Below are positions 8,374 to 17,500 of a stretch of DNA of 22,966 nucleotides, piece by piece. A program made the translations under genes and the position numbers. The DNA lies in the NCBI GenBank assembly GCA_000695325.1, contig AVPN01001416.1, positions 1 through 22,966 on the forward strand, read 5' to 3'. This DNA comes from Pleurobrachia bachei (lineage: Eukaryota; Ctenophora; Tentaculata; Cydippida; Pleurobrachiidae). How positions within the stretch are numbered: the stretch's first letter is position 1; the number at the start of each line of letters is the position of its first letter. The notes below the pieces were generated by a model that was not told where the DNA came from, did no database searches, and saw nothing but the letters and a program-made list of their open reading frames with translations.

Positions 8374-11227
8374 TCAATATGCGTCGTACCGGAACTACAG
8401 CCAACTCAGTGTGAGGGTACCAATTATAATACCTGTCTGCAGAACTATGTGTGTAGGCTTGCTAAAAAGTCTCCTAACAGCAGAGGGCGGTAAATAATAC
8501 TCAAGCTTTGTTGTTTTCGGTTCACCTTGCTTTATCTTTTTTGTAAGAACTTAGATCTATAGCTATTGGGGTGTTAGAAGGGTATCTTCTAGTACTAGAC
8601 TTGCTTGGGTAATCTACCAATGCCCCACGTGTAGTAGGTCCTATTATCACTGGGGGCTAAGTATAATGGTTTCCTGTGTATAGTGTCTCAGCTGCAGGTG
8701 CTGTATGAATGATGAATGATGATCTTGTGCGGCACTGCTAAGTAGCCTGAGAGAGATATGGATAGAGATAGATAGAGAGCTTTTTGAAACAAGTCCAACT
8801 ACCCGGTGTACATGTATGTTTGTGTGCAGTATTTCACACCTTCGTGATGTGTCTTAGTTTAACTTTAGTACGTTAGACCTACATTCTACGTCAGCTACGA
8901 GTACGAACGTAATAGTTTCCATACATCATTATCAATGATTGAAATTTGAAGTCCTTGCACAGTTTAGTATCGGTAAATGGTCACGAAGATCTAGAAAGTC
9001 TGAAGAAATAGGCAAGGTACTGGAAATATCCATCTATTGAAATCCATTAGAAAGGCCAGTGAACGATGTGACTTCTCCTTATTCATCTAGAACGGAGAAT
9101 AAATATTGAAATAAGACGTTCAGATGATTTAATTACTGCCATTTGAATCCGCCATTATTACATAATTCATCAGTCCCATGTGTATAGTACTATAATATGT
9201 GTGGGACATGGGTGATGGGACACTATGCTTACACACATAAGTCATAATGGCATTATACAACGTTTTGAATATGTTTCATGTCTTGTATTGTACAAACAGT
9301 GCTTCTCATTTTCCTAATACATTGATCGTTATACTTGGTCCTGGGCTGTTTCTACCATATATGTAATTAATTGTGGAATTAATTGTGGAACCACGAGAGT
9401 TTTACTTCTTGACGTACAGATCATGTGGACGTGATATATCTTTGCAGAAGTGTGACGGTATAAGATTTATTCAGCTTTATACCGCCTGACAGTTTAATTA
9501 CTAGATATCTCTCGCTATATCATCTAGCCATCTCTCCTCCCTTGACAGCTGCCAGCCCTGCAAATTAAGACACTATAAAGATATCAGTTGATAGGTGTCC
9601 TATATATTCCCAATTTAGCTGCTGCAATACTGCATGATAGTATGACAGATCTTTGTGCTTTCGTTGGACAATGATCAGCTGCCTTTTGCCTTTTCAAAGT
9701 CTTTGAACGTTTGATTAGTTCTTGACATTATACTTGTAGTATTTTGATCTTCATTCGTCACGTATTGCACAAGTTATCAAAGATTTAAACAGTCTTTGTG
9801 ATAATAAATCAAAGGATCGCTCCAGCTGTCTCAATACTGACCGATCGTCGCGGGTAAACACGTACTTTCGTACGATTAATCATGAGTCTCATATCGAGCG
9901 GGGTGACAACATATGTGATCGTACATTCTGAAGGATAATCAAGATTCTGAATCTTTCTGAAAATGGACACAGATGGGGCAGCTGTCGTAGGTGATTCAAT
10001 CACGGCTCTTATTATGATTCCGAACGATTATGAAAGTAGGAAATGCTTATGTCGTATCCAAACATATGAAAAGAAAACGGGATTTTAGTTTATAATGAGT
10101 GACTTGTGAAACAGTTTTAGATTCACGTTTGTTTACATTACATCGAAGAAACACTCGTAACATCAGTACAACGTAACCCCTGCGACTATGTGTCAAGTAG
10201 AAATATTCTGATTAGTTTATCGCATGCATAATCTACCGCCTCCAACATACCTTGAGTCGCTTGATTCTGTCTCACGTCAGCTGTTTAGGTAGATAGGAGA
10301 AGGCTGCTCAGATCTTCTGAGGCCGAGAGGATTGTAGTTCGCTAGCTGCAATACCTGCTGTGTAAAAACTACTAAAACCATGCTAATAGATCAATTAATT
10401 GTGAAAGTGAGTTAGAGGAATGTCATGTGTGGTGCTAGTATAATTGGACCCGGTGCAATGCGCTGGTAATTGTTCTATAGTCGAGGTAGTACGTGTCGAG
10501 CCGTGTATTTCAATCAATTTCCTTGGTCTGTTGAGCGTTTAGAATATCCTACCTCGCTCATTTAACCGGACATCTCTCTCAGACAAATTTAAACTTTTAG
10601 GCCAATCCTCTGACAGAATGTTAAGGTTGGAAAGCAGTGTGTAGATCTAAATTTATTGTTTGCGTGGCGTTAGCTGGTCTGTTTTGGAGCTTACTATTGC
10701 TGTGCAAGAGCTGTGGGATCAATAGCGTTACTGCACAATGCACATGTGTACTGTGCAACTGCACATCATATCTCTCTCACTGGGCCATTAAATTCTTTCT
10801 ATCTCTCCCATTTTTTGTCTCTCACTCTCTCAAATATATATTTCAACGGCTCTCTTTATACCAATATATCCTGCAAAATGGCTGCTATTGTTCCTATAGT
10901 TGAAGTTCCTATACTATACCCAGCCTCCCTTTATGTTTAGCTCCAAGTGCAATATGGAGCGAGTGAGTTTACTGTTCAGTGTTCAGTTCGTACACAGTGT
11001 ATGCGTTCTGCAGAAGTGTATTGTTTGTGTTCTACAGCATTTTCACAATATGTTCTTGGAATTTTAGGATGATTTTTTATTTACGATCATTTCTCAGAAC
11101 TTTGAATTAAGCCGCCTTCAGCTTTCCTAGTGCACTACAATGCCCAAGTAGGTAGTACTTGGCAAGTTCACCTCGTCAATTCTTCACTTTACGACTAAAT
11201 CTCTGTCCAGCAGGAAGGCTTGTGGGT

Positions 11228-13987
11228 ATGATAGAGGTTGATGACAATGTCGCTCTCTACATGTATGCCAGTGATAGGCATAACCCTGAAAATGCATTCC
11301 TTGTTGCCTGGCTATCTGCTGTCTTCATACTAGGTATATCCATTTCAAATTTCTGGGAGCTAAGTAGGAAATTCACGTTGCAAGAAGACCTTTGCATTTC
11401 TTGATTGAATGTTTGAATCAAATTTTGATTCATATTTCGAACTGTTTATTTTCAATGAGAATGTTAACTATTTCAGGTACTGGTACCTCCATTATCACCA
11501 TCCTATCTTGGATGAAGGGGATTCTACTGGGGTTCAACCGAAACATGTGAGCTACTTCATGTTATGTTACCATTAGTTACTGTCAGGCCAATGCTCTGAC
11601 AGATTAGTTACAAGTCACTAGACTCGGTCATCTGGTCTTAGTTCTGATTGTGCCATGTTACGGGTAGTTCACTAGCTAATTCTAAACGATAACCAGTTCC
11701 ATTTGTCGCCCTCCCAGGTTTGGTGCAACGTTAATTCTCAACCTGTCAATAGCAGACCTTCTCTTCTGTATCTTCTGTGTGTTCACGAGGACACTTACTG
11801 TCGGAGCTGATCGGTAAGTCTCACTGATTTGAACTTTGTTTTTGGGGGTTATAAGCTATCTCTTAAAAATATCTCGTACACCCCCGGCTGTATTAAATTA
11901 CGGGATAGCCCAGAACCTTCAGTCTTCACTGTATTTCCGGTTTTTGAAAAAGTTCAAATTCACCCAGCGTCCTCAACCTCCAACCCCTCTCCATTCTCCT
12001 AGGTGGTTATTCGGTGTGGGTGGGTGTGCCTTCTTTCCCTTCATGGAGGAATACCTAACAGTAACAAGAACCATCTCATTCCTCACTATCGCCCTCTACC
12101 CATCCTTCTGCAATATGCCGTCTAGAGGGAGAGTGGGCAAGATAAGGGTATGCAGCAGCAGCAGTGATACCTCATCTTGTTGTTGTGCTTCAGATATACC
12201 GTGTTGGCCCATCGTGAGTGTACAATGTACATTGCAGTGCGTGTGCTAAGCTGGGGTGTGTGCTATGGTAGCTGGGGTGCTATTTGTATGAGCTACAGTA
12301 AAGATCGAATCAGTGCTTGTGCTTGCCAGAACCATGCAAGCAACTCAGAACATTTCGGCCTTCCTCGTGCTAGTAACGAGAATGGGGAGGAAGGTTCTTG
12401 GAGCAAGCTAGTGTGAGCTGTAAATTGAGCTGCATTAAAACACATTTTCTTTGTGATTTGTGTCCTCCTTGTCCCCTAAAAAGCACGAAATAGGACAACT
12501 CACACCCAGCCGATCTAAATAGAAAACTCCCCCTCTAGATACAACTATACAACTCCCCTCTAGGCAGGAGGCTTGATATTTTTCATCTGGGCACTGGGCT
12601 TGTTACCAATTGTCGCAGCTTTCGTTACTGGGGCGGGCATGCACATCGAATACACGTGAGTATCTAGACCCAAATGATCTGGAATCGATCTGATCCCACT
12701 TCCATATCTCTATTATAAGTTGGAGATGAACGTCGTCGAAGTAGTCGTTCGTTAGGCGGTATCTAAGCGACAGGCTGCTCCTTCATAAAACTCATTATGG
12801 GCACAAAGCTGTAAAGCTGTCTTTCACCCTTTTGAACTTCAAGTGGAAGTTTGCTGATATTTTCGAATCACTTTTAACATGCCAGTCCCCATAATTACCA
12901 CTCCAGTTGCCATGGCAACCGTGTTATTGACGTTGAAAGGGGCGAAAAGAACCACCCGGCGAAGCCGGGTGGGTTATCAAGAAGCCCTTACTGGGCGCAC
13001 CCGTTGGGTGCGCTAGTTAAAATAAAATTCCCCGATAAAAGATCAGGAATCACCCCTATAGTGATCATAACCCCTATCTTACCTCCATTCTCTCTCTTCA
13101 GGGGTGGGTATGGAGGGTGTGCGATCCACTCTATGGATACCAACTACAGACCCTCTCTGATCCTCTTCTCAAATCTCGTTATCCAAGGATTCCTTATCGT
13201 TATCACGATCTGCAACGCGGCGATACTCTTCAGAAAGTAAGTAGTATCCCCGTATATCTTCTTTATCTCGATGTGAGTCTTAGGAAATCTATAGCTTCTT
13301 TCTTGGCCCTTCTTCAAAACCTCACCCCACCCCTCTTTTTCAGGAGACGGTTGGTTATGCGTCCAGCCAATGCAACCTCCCCGCCCCAAACTGTGGCCTG
13401 TTGGCTAAGTGTGGGTGCTATAGTGGGTCTTATTCCATTCATAGGCATCTCCCTCTACTGTGTGCTACCTGGAGTAGTGTATGAAGATATGGGATACAGT
13501 GTTAACCTGGTTCAGCTGTGCTGGTAAGTAGAAGACAACTTTTAAACCTATCTGGCATTGTGAAACAGCGTAACTTCCTCAGTGCACTCAGATCGGGCTG
13601 GCGGCATGATTACAATGAAATATTACATCTGCTACATCTTGACTAAGCTTAGCAGTAGCTAAGAAACTGATGAATAATATATGTACATACTAATATTCCC
13701 TTATTTTCTCAACTCTCAGTTCGCTGACCACACTCCTATCTCCCTGCAGGTACTACGGCAGCATTCTCCTCTCACCCTTCGTCCTATACCACTTTGATCA
13801 CAACTACAAGCAGTACTTCCGTTTCGTCATTCTGGGTCGGGACTCAGTCGACGACAAGAGAGTGCTAGCTAAAACTAAGGGATTCTGGTTTAAACCGGAC
13901 TTTTCCGCCGAGAATAATTTTGGGGAGTATGAGAATCTTGGACAGATGAACGACGAGATGAGAATGAGTGTTAATTTTGGACGATAG
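11228..13987 (+). CDS. Class A (rhodopsin-like) G protein-coupled receptor, nine exons
   Basis: Exons are 11228-11333, 11477-11546, 11718-11813, 12003-about 12099, 12194-12240 (or 12213), 12568-12655, 13102-13236, 13344-13523 and 13750-13987 (stop TAG), about 350 residues. The ATG at 11228 is the first after an in-frame stop at 11153. Seven hydrophobic segments are visible. TM2 has the hallmark NLSIADLLF. TM3 starts WLFGVGGCAFFPF with the conserved cysteine and should end LY-RY, a DRY-like motif. TM4 is FFIWALGLLP. The second extracellular loop has the partner cysteine in GGYGGC. TM7 has SPFVLYHFDHNYKQYF in place of NPxxY. The GCAFFPF stretch and the RYTVLAHR style recall the Moody/Tre1/GPR84/melatonin-receptor group; the ligand is unknown. 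The donor of exon 4 is not canonical (see findings). Confidence 0.87.
12906..12919. promoter_or_regulatory. Perfect palindromic X-box (RFX-type site) in a GPCR intron
   Basis: GTTGCCATGGCAAC is a full 14-bp palindrome matching the X-box consensus of RFX transcription factors, which drive ciliary genes in animals. It lies in the intron between GPCR exons 6 and 7. Function here is inferred only from the match. Confidence 0.45.
12952..13013. repeat. Two adjacent GC-rich three-base-loop hairpins
   Basis: Hairpin one is ccacccggc-gaa-gccgggtgg (12952-12972, 9-bp perfect stem). Hairpin two is gcgcaccc-gtt-gggtgcgc (12995-13013, 8-bp perfect stem). Both stand out from the AT-richer intron around them. 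They may be a short mobile hairpin repeat or an RNA structure in the GPCR pre-mRNA. Confidence 0.75.
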
Positions 13988-14246
13988 AGAAAGGGAGAGA
14001 GAGATAATTCAGACGGTGTATTGGTGATAATATGAACTTACTTTGCAAGATAAATAGGTTGTTAATGAATTATTGGGGTGTTTTGGTGTATTAAAAGCAA
14101 GGGTAGAGACAAGTTTTTAGACTGTAGACGTATAAAGACTGATAATATTTGAGTTTGAAATTATGTTGAGTTTGTTATTTTGTGTTTTTATTTGAATTTA
14201 TAATACTTGGTGAACCCTGAATGTTTTTCTTACCCAATACCAATAT

Positions 14247-14378
14247 CAAGGACGCCCTAAGTTACGCGATTTACTTTTTAACGGAAATGCTATTTAGTTG
14301 ATAACGAAGTAACCCCTTGTTAGCATGCGTGAAGGTCGCACGGGTTTCTTCGTAACCAAGTTATTTAGGGCGTCCTTG
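14247..14378. mobile_element. MITE-like element with 14-bp perfect inverted ends, holding a second MITE
   Basis: The outer ends are caaggacgccctaa (14247) and ttagggcgtccttg (ending 14378), perfect inverted repeats. TA dinucleotides lie one base outside on both sides (14244-14245 and 14380-14381), suggesting a TA target. Removing the inner element leaves only about 61 bp. It encodes nothing. Confidence 0.7.
14289..14368. mobile_element. Small MITE (62 bp) with 12-bp ends and a 9-bp duplication, first copy
   Basis: The element spans 14298-14359. Its ends are ttgataacgaag and cttcgtaaccaa, inverted with two mismatches. It is flanked by gctatttag (14289-14297) and gttatttag (14360-14368), an 8/9 direct repeat. 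The 42-bp interior at 14302-14343 is about 83% identical to 22305-22346, which makes it a second copy of the same family. Duplications of about 9 bp suggest a Mutator-like transposase. Confidence 0.72.
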
Positions 14379-14517
14379 CTAGCTATATAAATAGGCTTGA
14401 GTGGTTAAGAATCTTCAAACAACAGAATATCAACAATTAACCTAACATTTTATACAAAAAAATTTTTATCTGGCATATCTTTCTCTCTTTCAGTTTCTAT
14501 CTTATTTCTCTCTGCGT

Positions 14518-17500
14518 TTACACATCGGTGAAATTCTTCTTGATCCTGTACCAGGCGTCTGGGTTTTGCTTGAAGTAGATGGCCATTCCTGGGGAATGAG
14601 GGTTGGTTTGAAGTTGTGTAATACCATAATAAGGAAGATACTTATTATATAGTGGGCATTTGTCATGGGGAGAGAAAAGGCCAAAGGGTACTTTGGAGTT
14701 TGGATATTAATAATGGATCACTTTCAGTTGGTTTGTGATGAAAACTGCTAATATGTATGTAATTACCTACTAAATGGATAATATCCTAGAGCGTCAAAAC
14801 CCAAAAACAAAACTTACCGATAAAGAGTGCAGCCAAGACGATAGCCAGAATACAGAATGCAATAATAACAGGAACATATGGGTACTTCAACACTTGGTAT
14901 TTTCCACCCGATGAGATCCTGAATTTAGCAACCAGATCCCATTTCCTCGATACGTTCAGAGGGAAGTGAAGCATAGGTTCCCTCGTCGGAAACCATGGCA
15001 ACGAATGTCGTGTCAGCTGCATCTGCCTCAAACTAGAAATAAGATGAGATATTAGAAGTAGCGAGTAGGTTGGTACACTAGAATTGTTTCATCGCACCCT
15101 TACGGGAAACGAATCATCAGGCGAGATTAGAAGTAGCGAGTAGGTATTTTGGGAGGGTCCTCACTCAAGTCTCACAGGACTCCGATTCAAAATCTACTTA
15201 CCGCCATCTCAAGATGAGTTTTAGCCTTGTCAGTTCGAACATTCAGGGGGAAAACTCCGACAATAGAGGAAGCCTTGTCTCCCGTTTCAGCATCACCCGC
15301 AGTCTTAACATCGTCATCAAGATCATTTTCCTCCCCTGAGGAGGAGTCGGTGGAATTCAGTTGCTACGTAGTCTGTCCATTCGGCGGGTTTGCCTCGGAC
15401 TCGCACAATCTCACACTGGGCCGAAATGAACTCATTACACCGTCACAGTTTCGTTAATCTGTTAATTAGTTTTTGTTGCGCGCGGGTTCATTTTCACAGA
15501 TCCGTCTGCGCATGGCGCGCACCAATGACGTCATAGCTCGACAGAGCGTGGGAAAATCATACCTGCATCACGCCTCTTTCTTCGTGCGGCTTGTTCTTCC
15601 TCTGTGTTTTGTACCAGTGTAGAGTCAGTAGCTTCGAGGTAGAACATGACTGCTTCACTAATAGCAGCTGGGTCAAGTACCAGAGTGGCCTCACTGTATA
15701 GGGCGAGTTAGTAGGTTATATTGAAGTACTGCTGCAGCAGTTGGGTGGTACTGGTATAACAGTGGTAGTTGGGTGGTGCCCTTCTTGGGGCAACTCATTA
15801 TGGAGGTACTCATCAGAATACTTCATCGTCTCCCCTTTGGGCACGTCGAGCCCCTCCTTCAGAGGTAGGGACTGCTACGTGCTCCCCATACATGAAGTGA
15901 AACGTTACAGTGCTGATATATAACTCACCCATTAGGCAGTGCGACCTCTCCTCCAGCAACGCCGACTTTCTTGGCTACAAACGGCGCCTGTGTGATTACA
16001 ATCTTTCCCTTTTGGGATCTATTACTAAAGTTATTGTTTCGTGTTGACATATAGTTGTAGACACCTGGGTCCGTGATTCGTCTCAGGCCCATGTTGTAAT
16101 AGGTTCCTGCGTCATCTAGCTCTTCCATATCTCCACCAAATTGAGCTGGATGGAAAATATTGGGTTAAAACTGGGAGGGGTAGTGGGATATAGTGGGTTA
16201 GAACTGGGAACTGGGTAGTGAGAAACAGTGGGTAAGAAGTGGGCTGGATAGTGGGAAATAGTGGGTTAGAACTGGGAATTGGGCTGGGTGGGTGGAAAAT
16301 GGGTTAGTAGTGGGTAATAGTGGGTTAGAATTGAAAAGAATTTGGTGGGAAATAGTTGGTAAAAAGTACTTGGCTGGAGAGGAGAGGAGCTTCAGCTAGG
16401 GTCTTGAGTTACTGGGCTACAGCTAAGGGTTGTAATATACTCACTTTGTTCGATGAAGGCAGCAGCAATGATATCTGCATTTGGTAGACCAAGGAAGGAA
16501 GTTGTGTTGGTAATGTAGATTGGATAGTTACTGGCCCACTGACCTTGTTGGGACATATCTGGGGGGAGAAGGGAAAGAGGTGTTACAAGTTGATGAACCA
16601 GAGTCAGTAGGTACATAATATCATTATACCAAGACTGTAATAGTGTCATGAATTTTCCACTCTTATTCTTAACATCCATTCATTCTACGTACTATGTGTC
16701 TGCTCAGAGAGAGCTCCTTCCTTATCATAAGTGATGTTCCTCAACAGAATCATATTACTCCTGTCCGTTCCCTGTCGTCCCTGACCATCATTGTTGTTGG
16801 GGTTCGTATCAGACCCGGTCCACTGGATGTGAATGTAATCTCCTGTCTTCATTTGGACTCGGTTAGGCTGGAAGTCATACTCAACAGCGGGGTATGTCTG
16901 GACAATGTTACCCCTCTTTCCTCGGACCTGGAGAAATAGGATGGTGATATGTGTCACATAATGTCATGTTATTGTTGCAACAACATGTTGTACTAATGTC
17001 ACATGATATAATCAGTCTGTTATAGTAACTTGGTCATCGATAAATCCTACATTCTATACCACTATTTGCGATTTGTAAATGTTAGTAGTGTTTAGGGGGA
17101 CACCCTGTACACCTACATTTAAATTGTAAATGTTCTGTCCCTCTTATACCACCCTGTACCTACATTTAAGTTGTAAATGTTCTGTCCCTCTACTACATCC
17201 TCAGGCTTCTTCCTAATCGCGAACACATGGGTTCTATCCTGGAAGGTTCTACCGTATTGGGCAGTGTTGATGGCCAGCTGCATGTCCACATTTGAATCAG
17301 CAAACACCTCAACCTAGGAAGTAATATAACGGGGTAGTGTTGGATTGCTTGGCATTTAAGAATGTGTTGGACTGCTTGGTATTGAAACAGTGTTTCAAGC
17401 AGTTCAAGATAGAAGCTCCAAGTAAAAGGATGTATTGGAAGTGGCAGATACCAATAGATAGAAACATAACCAACCTGGGGGTTTCCCTCGAAGACGTATC

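Larger units (their letters stand above)
7648..11227. other. Intergenic stretch between the ankyrin and GPCR genes
   Basis: About 3.6 kb without a gene I can support. Small open frames on both strands lack ATG starts, recognisable motifs or compatible splice partners. The AT-rich first part should hold the ankyrin gene's 3' UTR and the last part the GPCR promoter and any 5' UTR exons, but I see no clear TATA box or exact polyadenylation signal. It contains a (GA)n run near 7869, a C run near 8357 and a doubled aattaattgtgg at 9365-9388. Confidence 0.6.
13988..14517. other. Short convergent intergenic region between the GPCR and the DD3-3-like gene
   Basis: The two genes end 530 bp apart, tail to tail, so the region must hold both 3' UTRs. 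An attaaa at 14091-14096 could serve as the GPCR polyadenylation signal. The centre carries a nested pair of inverted-repeat elements (14247-14378). Confidence 0.6.

Noticed and set aside
8168-8404. Minus-strand open frame in the 7.6-11.2 kb intergenic region
   Set aside because: It crosses the poly-C tract, has no family resemblance and has no consistent splice sites.
9809-10003. Minus-strand open frame of 64 codons
   Set aside because: Short, no motif, and no neighbouring exon in compatible phase.
10637-10903. Plus-strand hydrophobic open frame upstream of the GPCR, considered as a signal-peptide or first receptor exon
   Set aside because: It does not begin with ATG, its hydrophobicity comes from T-rich sequence, and the GPCR already has a good ATG at 11228 after an in-frame stop.
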